Source: Luteimonas gilva
GTDB lineage: Bacteria; Pseudomonadota; Gammaproteobacteria; Xanthomonadales; Xanthomonadaceae
Direction of reading: 5' to 3'
Assembly: GCF_005239095.1 (NCBI RefSeq)
Contig: NZ_SZUA01000002.1
Location: 248,001 to 312,000, forward strand
DNA length: 64,000 bases
The notes beneath the pieces were generated by a model. The model was given only the letters and a program-made list of their open reading frames with translations, was not told where the DNA came from and made no database searches. Below, piece after piece: positions 8,517 to 16,556 of the stretch. Position 1 is the stretch's first letter. Each line of letters starts with the position of its first letter. The position numbers and the translations under genes are program-made.

Positions 8517-8531
8517 TATACAACTTGTATA
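8517..8531. promoter_or_regulatory. Palindromic operator in the tetR / membrane-protein divergent promoter
   Basis: TATACAA-C-TTGTATA is a perfect inverted repeat with 7-base arms. It lies 21 bases upstream of the TetR start codon and 26 bases upstream of the divergent start at 8557. Its TATA content means it probably overlaps promoter elements of one or both genes. Confidence 0.7.
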
Positions 8532-8556
8532 ACCAAATATCGCAAGGGAATCCCCG

Positions 8557-8958
8557 ATGCAGACGGTACTGATCATAGCCTTGTCGTTGCACGTGCTCGC
8601 CGCGGTGTTCTGGGCCGGCGGCACCTTCGTGATGGCGCGCGGCGCGGCCGACGGCAGGCGCCTGGCCAAGCCGATGCTGGGTGCCGCGCTGGTCACGCTG
8701 CTCAGCGGCGGCTACCTATGGCATGCGCTGCACGGCGCGGCGTTCGGCAAGCCGGAAACGGTGCTGGTGGTCGGCATCGGCTGCGCGTTGCTGGCGTTCG
8801 TGCTGCAGGCCGGCGGCGGCGCCATCGCCCGCGCTCAGATGAAACGCGGCGCGCTGGCCTTGGACGGCGCCAAACTGCGGATGGCGAAGATCCAGCGCAT
8901 CGCCGCGCCACTGCTGGCGCTCACCATCGTCTGCATGGCCGCGGCGCGCTACGCCTGA
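8557..8958 (+). CDS. Small integral membrane protein under TetR control
   Basis: 133 residues with four predicted membrane helices: about 3-24 (LIIALSLHVLAAVFWAGGTFVM), 41-60, 66-88 and 112-131. The first helix carries His and Trp in a pattern (LHVLAAVFWAGG) seen in CopD-like and DUF2269-type membrane proteins, but assignment to those families is uncertain. It is the divergent partner of the TetR gene, so it is the likely regulated target. Substrate or activity cannot be inferred. Confidence 0.75.
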   Translation: MQTVLIIALSLHVLAAVFWAGGTFVMARGAADGRRLAKPMLGAALVTLLSGGYLWHALHGAAFGKPETVLVVGIGCALLAFVLQAGGGAIARAQMKRGALALDGAKLRMAKIQRIAAPLLALTIVCMAAARYA

Positions 8959-8964
8959 GCGCCT

Positions 8965-9188
8965 GTAGCTCCTCTCCCATCGGGGTGAAACCGCACTGCT
9001 TGCGCGCCATGGCGCGCGTGCGGTTGAACGCCAGCGCCGCTGGCGCGGGCCGGGGCGCGGAGCGAGGTTGGGGTGAGGGTTCGGCGAAGTCGAGCAGGTT
9101 TCAGATCGCGTCGTGAACTGCAGCGATGCCGCTTCGCCGAACCCTCATCCGCCCTTCGGGCACCTTCTCCCGATGGAGAAGGAAAGCG
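8965..9188. repeat. Degenerate dispersed repeat with CTCTCCC / GGGAGAG type arms
   Basis: The region between the membrane protein gene and trmL carries CTCCTCTCCCATCGG at the left and CTTCTCCCGATGGAGAAGG at the right, with GCGCGGAGCGAGGTTGGGGTGAGGGTTCGGCGAAG-type segments in the middle (described by pieces). The same arms recur near 16970, 48330 and 57490. It seems non-coding. Confidence 0.6.
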
Positions 9189-9191
9189 AGG

Positions 9192-9653
9192 CTAGCTGCC
9201 TTTGAAATCGAGCTGGCGCCAAGCCTCGAACACCACCACGGCGACGGCGTTCGACAGGTTCAGGCTGCGGTTGTCCGGACGCATCGGCAGGCGCAAGCGA
9301 TGTCCGGGTGGGATCGCCGCCAGCACGGCGTCGGGCAGCCCGCGCGTCTCCGGTCCGAACAGGAAGGCGTCGCCGGCGGCGAAGCGCGGCTGGTCGTAAC
9401 GCACGCTGTTGCGGGTGCTCAGCGCGAACAGCCGTTGCGGCGAGATCGCGGCCAGGGCGGCGTCGAGCGAGTCGTGCACGCGCAGCGTGGCGTATTCGTG
9501 GTAATCCAAGCCCGCGCGCTTGAGCTGTTTGTCTTCCAGAGCGAAGCCGAGCGGGGCGATCAAGTGCAATCGCGCGCCGGTGTTCGCGCACAAACGGATG
9601 GCGTTGCCGGTGTTGGGCGGGATTTCGGGCTGGTAGAGGACGACATCGAACAT
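9192..9653 (-). CDS. trmL: tRNA (cytidine(34)/uridine(34)-2'-O)-methyltransferase TrmL
   Basis: 153 residues, the usual YibK/TrmL length. SPOUT enzyme that 2'-O-methylates the wobble base of tRNA-Leu isoacceptors using SAM. The N-terminus MFDVVLYQPEIPPNTGNAIRLCANTG, the central LFALSTRNS, and the trefoil-knot motifs FLFGPETRGLP and LPMRPDNRSLNLSNAVAVVVFEAWRQ are all typical. The ATG at 9653 gives the canonical N-terminus; the 66-residue upstream extension is rejected. A small gene ends 26 bases upstream on the same strand. Confidence 0.95.
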   Translation of the reverse strand: MFDVVLYQPEIPPNTGNAIRLCANTGARLHLIAPLGFALEDKQLKRAGLDYHEYATLRVHDSLDAALAAISPQRLFALSTRNSVRYDQPRFAAGDAFLFGPETRGLPDAVLAAIPPGHRLRLPMRPDNRSLNLSNAVAVVVFEAWRQLDFKGS

Positions 9654-9679
9654 CCGCGCATTATGCGCGGCGTCCGCGC

Positions 9680-9844
9680 TCAGCCGGGAATCGCGCTGGA
9701 AATCGGCGCGCGCAGGCAGGCTTCGGCGCGCAAGAAATCCTGTTCCTGCTGTGGGGCGAAGCGCACCGAGACGAAGCCGGCGGTGAGCAGGCACAGCATC
9801 GGCAGGGCGAGCAGGCCGCGGCGCAATTGGTGACGGAACGACAT
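9680..9844 (-). CDS. 54-residue hypothetical membrane or exported protein
   Basis: 54 residues with a basic start and one hydrophobic stretch (RRGLLALPMLCLLTAGFVSVRF), then a short polar tail. A perfect GGAGG lies 5 bases before the ATG at 9844, which is the main reason to accept it. It lies just upstream of trmL on the same strand. I recognise no family. It could be a short anchored peptide or a signal-peptide-bearing microprotein. Confidence 0.55.
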   Translation of the reverse strand: MSFRHQLRRGLLALPMLCLLTAGFVSVRFAPQQEQDFLRAEACLRAPISSAIPG

Positions 9845-9976
9845 GGGACACCTCCTTCGGGTATCTCTATCGACGCAAGCGGCGTGCCAGCCTTGGCCTT
9901 CGATCGGCGCGAATAACGCCCAGGACGCGTGTCCGCCGCGTCCGTCCGCGCGGACGGCGGACGCTCGGCCGTTTTT

Positions 9977-10059
9977 TTGTGGGAGCGGCTTTAGCCGCGA
10001 GCTCTTCCATGGTCGCGACGATCTACAAGAAGAGCTCGCGGCTAAAGCCGCTCCCACAA
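9977..10059. repeat. Dispersed inverted repeat, GTGGGAGCGGCTT family, long-centred copy
   Basis: Arms TTGTGGGAGCGGCTTTAGCC and GGCTAAAGCCGCTCCCACAA. The inner part repeats GCGAGCTCTTCC / GAAGAGCTCGC, so the whole element can form one long hairpin. It lies between the 54-residue gene and the SDR gene. Confidence 0.85.
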
Positions 10060-10069
10060 AAAGCGTGCA

Positions 10070-10783
10070 TTACCAAGGCAACCGTTCGCCCCGCCAATCG
10101 AAATACCCGCCGCTCTGCGCAGGCTTCAAGCCGTCGATCAGCTGCAGCAGACCCTTCACAGAATCGGCCACGGGCAAGGTCGCCTGATCGCCGCCCATGT
10201 CGGTTTGCGCCCAGCCCGGATGCAGGGCGACGACTGCGATCTTGCGATCGGCCAGCGCTTTGGCCAGCAACGCGGTCGCCATGTTCAAAGCCGCCTTGCT
10301 GATGTTGTAGCTGGGCGTGCCGAACCGGCCCAGGCCGGCGATGGAACCCAATTCGGAGGTGATGTTCGCCACCGTGGCGCCATCGGTGAGTTTTTCCGAC
10401 AAAGCCTGGGTCAGCAGGAACGGGCCCATGGCATTGGTGCGGAAGCTGTCTTCCAGGTTCGCCGCGGACACGCGGCCGAAGCGCTCGCCCGAATGCAGCA
10501 CGCCGGCGTTGTTGATCAGCAGATCCAGACGGTAGGGTTCGCCTTCCTCGCCGAGCAGGTCCAATTCGCGGGCCAATTCGGCGTGGGATTTGGGATCGGT
10601 CACGTCCAGCGGCAACATCCGCAAACGCCCCGGATTCAATCCGGCCAGTTGATTGAGGGCGGAAGCTTTGCCCGGGTGGCGGCAGGCGGCGACGACGCGG
10701 TCGCCGCGGGCCAGGCATTGGCGGACGAATTCCAGGCCCAGGCCGCGATTGGCGCCGGTGACCAGGCAGTGGCGGACAGGCAT
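10070..10783 (-). CDS. Short-chain dehydrogenase/reductase
   Basis: 237 residues. The cofactor motif TGANRGLGLEF (TGxxxGxG) is at the N-terminus, followed by DLLINNAGV (NNAG motif), ITSELGSIAG with the catalytic serine region, and SYNISKAALNM with the YxxxK catalytic pair. Members oxidise or reduce alcohols and carbonyls with NAD(P). The substrate is not predictable. The ATG at 10783 gives a normal N-terminus; everything upstream in that frame is antisense to the protease gene. It seems monocistronic. Confidence 0.88.
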   Translation of the reverse strand: MPVRHCLVTGANRGLGLEFVRQCLARGDRVVAACRHPGKASALNQLAGLNPGRLRMLPLDVTDPKSHAELARELDLLGEEGEPYRLDLLINNAGVLHSGERFGRVSAANLEDSFRTNAMGPFLLTQALSEKLTDGATVANITSELGSIAGLGRFGTPSYNISKAALNMATALLAKALADRKIAVVALHPGWAQTDMGGDQATLPVADSVKGLLQLIDGLKPAQSGGYFDWRGERLPW

Positions 10784-10879
10784 GGGCACCCCCGGAAATT
10801 CATGACCGACGGCTAGTGTAGGCAGCCCCACGTCCCGGTAGCATGACGGGCTTCGTCCGCCCGCTTCCAGGAGTGCCGC

Positions 10880-13762
10880 ATGCCTTCGATCCGCCTGCCC
10901 CGCGCCGTTCTGTACACGACTCTGCTCGCCGCCCTGGTCGGCGGCTGCGACAAGACACCGGCGCCGAGCGGCGATCAAGCGCAAACCTCCGCGGCCGCGC
11001 CCGCGCCGGCGAAGGCCGAGGTCGACATCGCGTACGAAGAGTTCACCTTGCCCAACGGCCTGCGCGTCGTCGTCCACACCGACCGCAAGGCGCCGGTGGT
11101 GGCGGTGAACCTGTGGTACCACGTGGGCAGCAAGGACGAGCCGGCCGGGCGCACCGGCTTCGCGCACCTGTTCGAACATTTGATGTTCAACGGTTCGGAG
11201 AACCACAAGGGCGAATTCTTCGAACCCTTCGAGCTGGTCGGCGCGACCAATATGAACGGTACGACGTGGCTCGACCGCACCAACTATTTCGAGAACGTGC
11301 CGACCACCGCGCTGGACATGGCGCTGTGGATGGAATCCGACCGCATGGGCCATCTGCTCGGCGCGATCGACCAGAAGACGCTCGACGAACAGCGCGGCGT
11401 CGTCCAGAACGAAAAGCGCCAGGGCGAGAACCAGCCTTACGGCCAAGCCGACGACGAGATCTACAAGGCGCTGTATCCGAAGAGCCATCCCTACCACCAC
11501 AGCACCATCGGTTCGATGGCCGACTTGAACGCGGCTTCGCTCGACGACGTGAAGCAGTGGTTCCGCACCTGGTACGGCCCCAACAATGCGGTGCTGGTGC
11601 TGGCCGGCGACATCGACGTCGCCACCGCCAAGGAAAAGGTCGCCAAGTATTTCGGCGACATCCCCGCCACGCCGACCATGAAGCGCCAGCCCGTCACCGA
11701 AGGCGCGCACGCTGAAGCCACGCGCGCGACCATGACCGACAAGGTGCCGCAGGCGCGCGTCTACCGCGCCTTCAGCACGGCCAAATACGGCGATGCCGAC
11801 CTCGACCGCTTGCAGCTGTTCGCGCAGGTGCTGGGCGGCAGCAAGAGCTCGCGCTTGAACAAGCGCCTGGTGTTCCAGGACAAGCTGGCCGATGAGGTCG
11901 AAGCCTTCGTGTGGCCGTTCGAGTTGGCCGGCACGTTCTACATCCAAGCCGACGTCAAGGAAGGCGTGGATCCGGCCAAGGTCGAAGCGGCGATCGACGA
12001 AGAGTTGAAGAAGCTGCTCGCCGAAGGCCCGACCGACGCCGAACTGAAGCAGGCGCAGACCGTGTTCAAGGCCGGCTTCGTGCGCGGCATCGAGCGCATC
12101 GGCGGCTTCGGCGGCAAGGCCGACGCCTTGGCCGAATGCGCGGTCTACACCGGCAATCCCGGCTGCTTCCGCGACAGCCTGAAAGTCATCGCCGACGCCA
12201 AGACGGCCGACGTGAAGGCCAGCGGCGAGAAATACCTCAGCCGCGGCGGCCACACGCTGGTCGTGCTGCCGGGCGCGCGCACCGAGATTCCGGAAGACGT
12301 CGCGGTCACGCCGGAACCGATGGCGCTGCCGCCGGTCGATCCCAAATTCACCGTCACCCAAAGCGACGTCGACCGCAGCAAGGGCGTGCCGCAAACCGCG
12401 CAGTTCCCGGAACTGAAATTCCCCGAACAGCAGCGCGCGACGCTGAAGAACGGCACCAAGCTGATCCTGGCCGAACGCCACGACGTGCCGGTGGTGCAGA
12501 TGACCTATCTGTTCAACGGCGGCTACAGCGCCGACCAGGGCCGCAAGCTCGGCACTTCGAGCTTCTCGATGGGGATGATGGACGAAGGCGCCGGCGATCT
12601 CGACGCATTGGCCTTCGGCGACCGCCGCGAATCGCTGGGCGCCAACCTCAGCGCCGGCGCATCGCTCGACGGCGGTTCGGCCATGCTGTCCGCGTTGAAG
12701 GAAAACCTGGATCCGTCGCTGGCCTTATTCGCCGACATGATTCGCAAGCCGCGCTTCGACCAGAAGGAAATCGATCGCGTCCGCGCCACCTGGATCGCCG
12801 GCATCAAGCAGGAGAAGGCGCAGCCGCAAGGCGCCGCGCTGCGCGTGCTGCCGCCGCTGCTGTACGGCGAAGGCCATCCTTACGGCATTCCGTTCAGCGG
12901 CAGCGGCACCGAAGCGTCGATCGCGTCGCTGACGCGCGAGGACATGCTCGCCTTCCAGCGCGATTGGGTGCGGCCGGAGAACGCCACCCTGGTCGTGGTC
13001 GGCGACACCACGCTGGCCGAGATCGTGCCGCTGCTGGACAAGTACTTCGGCGATTGGAAGGGCGGCGACGGCGCGGCGGCGAAGACCGCGACGCTGGCGC
13101 AGGTGGAACGCCCGGCCAAGCCGCGCGTCTATCTGATCGACCAGCCCGGCGCGGTGCAAGCGAACATCTTCGCCGGCGAAGTGGTGCCGTCCAGCGCCGA
13201 TGCCGGCGCGATCAAGTTCGACATCGCCAACTCGGTGCTCGGCGGCGAGTTCTCTTCGCGCTTGAACATGAACCTGCGCGAGAACAAGCACTGGGCCTAC
13301 GGCGCGTACAGCTTCACCCCGAACGCGTTGGGCCAGCGGCCGTGGCTGGCGTTCGCGCCGGTGCAGATCGACCGCACCGCCGATTCGCTGAAGGAAATGC
13401 AGCGCGAAATCTCCGAGTACGCCAGCGGCAAGGTCGGGCCGAAGCCGGAAGAAGTGGCCAAGATCCAGGCCACCGAGATCCGCGGCCTGCCGGGCTCGTA
13501 CGAAACCGCCGCGGCGGTGATGGGCACCATCGCCAGCAACGTGCGTTACGGCCGCCCGGACGATTACGTGTTCAAGCGCAAGGCCGAGATCGAAGGCCTG
13601 ACGCCGGACCAAGTGAAGGCCGCCGCGGCGACGATCGACCCGGCCAAGCTGACCTGGGTCGTGGTCGGCGATCTGTCCAAGATCGAGAAGCCGGTGCGCG
13701 CGCTGAACCTGGGCGACATCTCGATCATCGATGCGGACGGCAAACCGGCCGGGAAGAAGTAA
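10880..13762 (+). CDS. M16-family zinc metallopeptidase, lipoprotein, two tandem domains
   Basis: 960 residues. A lipoprotein signal (LAALVGGC, Cys23) suggests attachment to a membrane on the periplasmic side. The first half carries the inverted zinc motif HLFEH (His96, Glu99, His100) and a downstream Glu-rich stretch (DEQRGVVQNEKRQGEN) that supplies the third ligand region. The second half repeats the M16 fold from about residue 500 but has no HxxEH at the matching place (GRKLGTSSFSMGMMDEG), so it is probably a non-catalytic partner lobe, as in pitrilysin-type proteins. Likely role: degradation of small peptides or misfolded segments in the envelope. It has its own terminator. Confidence 0.93.
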   Translation: MPSIRLPRAVLYTTLLAALVGGCDKTPAPSGDQAQTSAAAPAPAKAEVDIAYEEFTLPNGLRVVVHTDRKAPVVAVNLWYHVGSKDEPAGRTGFAHLFEHLMFNGSENHKGEFFEPFELVGATNMNGTTWLDRTNYFENVPTTALDMALWMESDRMGHLLGAIDQKTLDEQRGVVQNEKRQGENQPYGQADDEIYKALYPKSHPYHHSTIGSMADLNAASLDDVKQWFRTWYGPNNAVLVLAGDIDVATAKEKVAKYFGDIPATPTMKRQPVTEGAHAEATRATMTDKVPQARVYRAFSTAKYGDADLDRLQLFAQVLGGSKSSRLNKRLVFQDKLADEVEAFVWPFELAGTFYIQADVKEGVDPAKVEAAIDEELKKLLAEGPTDAELKQAQTVFKAGFVRGIERIGGFGGKADALAECAVYTGNPGCFRDSLKVIADAKTADVKASGEKYLSRGGHTLVVLPGARTEIPEDVAVTPEPMALPPVDPKFTVTQSDVDRSKGVPQTAQFPELKFPEQQRATLKNGTKLILAERHDVPVVQMTYLFNGGYSADQGRKLGTSSFSMGMMDEGAGDLDALAFGDRRESLGANLSAGASLDGGSAMLSALKENLDPSLALFADMIRKPRFDQKEIDRVRATWIAGIKQEKAQPQGAALRVLPPLLYGEGHPYGIPFSGSGTEASIASLTREDMLAFQRDWVRPENATLVVVGDTTLAEIVPLLDKYFGDWKGGDGAAAKTATLAQVERPAKPRVYLIDQPGAVQANIFAGEVVPSSADAGAIKFDIANSVLGGEFSSRLNMNLRENKHWAYGAYSFTPNALGQRPWLAFAPVQIDRTADSLKEMQREISEYASGKVGPKPEEVAKIQATEIRGLPGSYETAAAVMGTIASNVRYGRPDDYVFKRKAEIEGLTPDQVKAAAATIDPAKLTWVVVGDLSKIEKPVRALNLGDISIIDADGKPAGKK

Positions 13763-13783
13763 ACCGCCGCTGCGTCGTCGAAG

Positions 13784-13814
13784 AAGCGGGCACGCATCCG
13801 TGCCCGCTTTTTTG
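13784..13814 (+). terminator. Intrinsic terminator after the M16 peptidase gene
   Basis: An 11-bp perfect stem AAGCGGGCACG / CGTGCCCGCTT with loop CATC, followed by seven T. Starts 21 bases after the stop codon. Confidence 0.92.
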
Positions 13815-13838
13815 TTGCCGGAGTCGAAGGGCGCGCTC

Positions 13839-13908
13839 TTGTGGGAGGGGCTTCAGCCCCGACAAGAGCCGCGGGATGGCTTGTCGGGGCTGAAACTCCT
13901 CCCACAAA
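13839..13908. repeat. Dispersed inverted repeat, GTGGGAGGGGCTTCAG family
   Basis: Arms TTGTGGGAGGGGCTTCAGCC and GGCTGAAACTCCTCCCACAA, with an inner CCGACAAG / CTTGTCGG pair. It lies between the M16 peptidase terminator and the DUF4156 lipoprotein gene. Confidence 0.85.
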
Positions 13909-13980
13909 AGCCGCGGTCCACACGAACGATTCATTCGATCCGCGCCACAATCCTTCCGCGATTCTTCCCGGAGCCGGCCC

Positions 13981-14358
13981 ATGCGCATCGCTGTCCTTTT
14001 CATCGGAATTCTCGCCGCTACCGGCTGCACCTGGGTCCACATGGCCCCGGGCGCCCAAGCGGTGCGCGTGGTCGAAGGCCCGCCGGCCGGCTGCGAGAAG
14101 CGCGGCGAGGTCTCGGTGTCGGTGCGCGACAGCGTCGCCTTCTACCAGCGCAACGAGCTCAAAGTCCGCGACGAATTGGAGACTTTGGCCCGCAACGAAG
14201 CCCCGGGCCTGGGCGCCGATACGGTCAGCCCGCTGGCCCCGCCGAGCAACGGCGAACAGCGCTACGCAGCCTGGCGCTGCGGTCCGAACGCTTCGGCGCC
14301 CGCTCCGCGCACCGCGCCGGCCGCCGGCGAAGCCCAGACCTACCCTGCCAGCGGCTGA
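13981..14358 (+). CDS. DUF4156-type lipoprotein
   Basis: 125 residues. Lipoprotein signal MRIAVLFIGILAATGC with the lipidated Cys at 16. The mature part has a conserved-looking pattern of DUF4156: VRVVEGPPAGCEKRGEVSVSV, then a helix ending LARNEAPGLGADTVSP, and a paired cysteine in YAAWRCG. The two mature cysteines (about 38 and 100) could form a disulfide as in RcsF-like folds. The tail is Pro/Ala-rich. Function is unknown. It is 73 bases upstream of oleA but there is no reason to place it in the olefin pathway. Confidence 0.8.
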   Translation: MRIAVLFIGILAATGCTWVHMAPGAQAVRVVEGPPAGCEKRGEVSVSVRDSVAFYQRNELKVRDELETLARNEAPGLGADTVSPLAPPSNGEQRYAAWRCGPNASAPAPRTAPAAGEAQTYPASG

Positions 14359-14431
14359 AGCCTTCATGCGCCGGGGGGCGCTATCCGGTACGATGCGCGG
14401 TCATTTTCGGCTGACCGCCAAGGGCTCGCCC

Positions 14432-15448
14432 ATGCTGTTCCAACATGTCGCCATCGCCGGCCTCGCCCACGTCGACGCGCCGCGCCGGCTCACCAGCGAC
14501 GAGATCAACGCCCGCCTGAAGCCGACCCTGGATCGTTTGAAGATCAAGGTCGACGTGCTGCAGGACATCGCCGGCGTCCACGCCCGCCGCCTGTGGGACG
14601 GCGAAGTGCAGGCGTCCGACGCCGCCACCCTGGCCGGCGTGAAGGCACTGGCCGATGCCGGCATCGAACCCAGCCGGGTCGGCCTGCTGGTCAACACCTC
14701 GGTCAGCCGCGACTTCCTGGAGCCGAGCACGGCCTCCATCGTCAGCGGCAACCTGGGCCTGGGCGACGAGTGCCAGAACTTCGACGTCGCCAACGCCTGC
14801 CTGGCCTTCCTCAACGGCATGGACATCGCCAGCCGCATGATCGAGCGCGGCGAGATCGACTACGCCCTGGTCGTGGACGGCGAAACCGCCAACCTGGCCT
14901 ACGACAAGACCATGGAGCGCCTGCTCAGCCCCGACGTCACCGAAGAGCAGTTCCGCAACGAACTGGCCACCCTGACCCTGGGTTGCGGCGCCGCCGCGAT
15001 GGTCCTGGCCCGCGCCGAACTCGCCCCGGGCGCGCCGCGCTACCGCGGCGGCGTGACCCGCGCCGCGACCGAGTGGAACGCGCTGTGCCGCGGCAACCTG
15101 GACCGCATGGTCACCGACACGCGCATGCTGCTGATCGAAGGCATGAAGCTCGCGCAGAAGACCTTCAACGCGGCCAAGATCGCGTTGGGCTGGGTGGTGG
15201 AAGAGATGGACGAATTCGTCATCCACCAAGTCAGCAAGGCGCACACCGCCGCCTTCATTAAGGCTTTCGGCATCGACCCGAAGAAGGTCATGACCATCTT
15301 CGGCGAGCACGGCAACATCGGCCCGGCCTCGGTGCCGATCGTGTTGAGCAAGCTGCGCGAGATGGGCCGCCTGAAGAAAGGCGACCGCGTCGCGTTGCTC
15401 GGCATCGGCTCGGGCCTGAATTGCTCGATGGCCGAAGTGGTCTGGTAA
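14432..15448 (+). CDS. oleA: OleA, thiolase-type acyl-CoA condensing enzyme of olefin synthesis
   Basis: 338 residues. OleA performs a head-to-head, non-decarboxylative Claisen condensation of two acyl-CoAs to a beta-keto acid. The KASIII-like fold is clear: Glu97 in RDFLEPST, the condensing cysteine Cys123 in NACLAF, the C-terminal His in FVIHQVSKAH, and Asn in GEHGNIGPASVP. The start MLFQHVAIAGLAHVDAP is the usual xanthomonad N-terminus. oleB, oleC and oleD lie downstream on the same strand, which distinguishes it from FabH. A hairpin with a T-run follows immediately (15471-15493). Confidence 0.95.
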   Translation: MLFQHVAIAGLAHVDAPRRLTSDEINARLKPTLDRLKIKVDVLQDIAGVHARRLWDGEVQASDAATLAGVKALADAGIEPSRVGLLVNTSVSRDFLEPSTASIVSGNLGLGDECQNFDVANACLAFLNGMDIASRMIERGEIDYALVVDGETANLAYDKTMERLLSPDVTEEQFRNELATLTLGCGAAAMVLARAELAPGAPRYRGGVTRAATEWNALCRGNLDRMVTDTRMLLIEGMKLAQKTFNAAKIALGWVVEEMDEFVIHQVSKAHTAAFIKAFGIDPKKVMTIFGEHGNIGPASVPIVLSKLREMGRLKKGDRVALLGIGSGLNCSMAEVVW

Positions 15449-15470
15449 GCCCGGCCGCATCACGATCACG

Positions 15471-15493
15471 GGGCCGGTTCGTCCGGCCCTTTT
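15471..15493 (+). terminator. Terminator-like hairpin directly before oleB
   Basis: Stem GGGCCGG / CCGGCCC, loop TTCGT, followed by TTTT, ending one base before the first candidate ATG of oleB. It could end or attenuate oleA transcripts. It also occupies the place where a ribosome-binding site for 15495 would be. Confidence 0.65.
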
Positions 15494-15494
15494 C

Positions 15495-16391
15495 ATGTCC
15501 GCGACCGCGATGAATTTCCCGGATTACCCGTTCCAGCCGCAGCGCTTCGAAGTCCTCCCGGGCATCGCGATGTCGTACCTGGACGAAGGCCCGCGCGACG
15601 GCGAAATTATCGTGATGCTGCACGGCAATCCGTCGTGGAGCTATTACTGGCGGCATCTGGTTCTGGGATTGCGCGACCGGTATCGCTGCATCGTACCGGA
15701 CCATGTCGGCATGGGCTTGTCCGACAAGCCTAGCGACGAAAATTATCGCTACACGTTGCAATCGCGCGTCGACGATCTGGCGGCGTTGCTGCGACACCTG
15801 CGCATCGACGGCCCGGTGACGCTGGTGGTGCACGACTGGGGCGGGATGATCGGCTTCGGTTGGGCTTTGTCGCACGCGGCGCAGGTCGAGCGGCTAGTGA
15901 TCACCAATACCGCCGCGTTTCCGCTGCCCGCGGCGAAGAAAATGCCCTGGCAGCTGTCGTTCGGCCGCGATTCTTCATTGGGTGCGTTGGCGATCCGCGG
16001 TTTCAACGCGTTCTCCGGCATCGCTTCGTACGTCGGCGTGGAAAGGCGCATGCCGGCCGATGTGCGTCGCGCTTATGTCGCGCCTTACGATTCGTGGGCG
16101 AACCGCATCGCCACGCTGCGTTTCGTGCAGGACATTCCGCTATCGGAAAAAGACGCCGCATGGCCGCTCGTCGCCGAAGCCGGCCGGCGCTTGCACGACT
16201 TCGCCGACCGGCCCGCGTTCCTCGGCTGGGGCTTGAAGGATTTCGTCTTCGACCGGCATTGCCTGGACGAATTCACCGCCGCCTTGCCGAAGGCGCAAGT
16301 GCGGACTTTCGACGACGCCAACCATTACGTGATGGAAGACAAGCACGAAGTCCTGGTGCCGGCGATCCGCGCCTTCCTCGACGCGACCTGA
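15495..16391 (+). CDS. oleB: OleB, alpha/beta-hydrolase beta-lactone decarboxylase
   Basis: 298 residues. OleB belongs to the haloalkane-dehalogenase group of alpha/beta hydrolases and decarboxylates the cis-beta-lactone made by OleC to a cis-alkene. The oxyanion segment is HGNPSWSYYW (about 43-52), the nucleophile is Asp114 in VVHDWGG, and the general base is His277 in DDANHYVMED. The start at 15495 lies one base after a terminator-like hairpin and has no ribosome-binding site; the ATG at 15510 (MNFPDYPF) is an alternative. In some actinobacteria OleB is fused to OleC; here they are separate, with ykgJ on the other strand between them. Confidence 0.93.
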   Translation: MSATAMNFPDYPFQPQRFEVLPGIAMSYLDEGPRDGEIIVMLHGNPSWSYYWRHLVLGLRDRYRCIVPDHVGMGLSDKPSDENYRYTLQSRVDDLAALLRHLRIDGPVTLVVHDWGGMIGFGWALSHAAQVERLVITNTAAFPLPAAKKMPWQLSFGRDSSLGALAIRGFNAFSGIASYVGVERRMPADVRRAYVAPYDSWANRIATLRFVQDIPLSEKDAAWPLVAEAGRRLHDFADRPAFLGWGLKDFVFDRHCLDEFTAALPKAQVRTFDDANHYVMEDKHEVLVPAIRAFLDAT

Positions 16392-16404
16392 GCTTTTCGC
16401 TCGT

Positions 16405-16551
16405 GTAGAGCGGAGCTTGCTCCGCTGCTCTTGCTCTTCGTAATGCGAATTCATTCGCACGCCCTTGATCGAGGGGAAAAGCGTGCGAATGAATTCGCAC
16501 CTACGAAAAGCGAATGCAATGGCAAAAGCAGCGGAGCAAGCTCCGTTCTAC
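16405..16551. repeat. Nested GTAG-bounded inverted repeats between oleB and ykgJ
   Basis: The outer pair is GTAGAGCGGAGCTTGCTCCG at the left and its inverted copy, ending in CTAC, at the right. Inside it lies a second inverted pair built on CGTAATGCGAATTCATTCGCAC and GTGCGAATGAATTCGCACCTACG (described by arm). It fills the gap between the convergent oleB and ykgJ genes and starts 13 bases after the oleB stop. Related outer arms occur at 32613 and 54411. Confidence 0.88.
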
Positions 16552-16556
16552 ACGAG

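Noticed and set aside
10070..12481. An 803-codon open frame on the minus strand across the M16 peptidase gene
   Set aside because: Only its last 237 codons are a real SDR. The rest is antisense to the peptidase, rich in His, Arg and Gln from GC-rich shadow codons, and has no domain.
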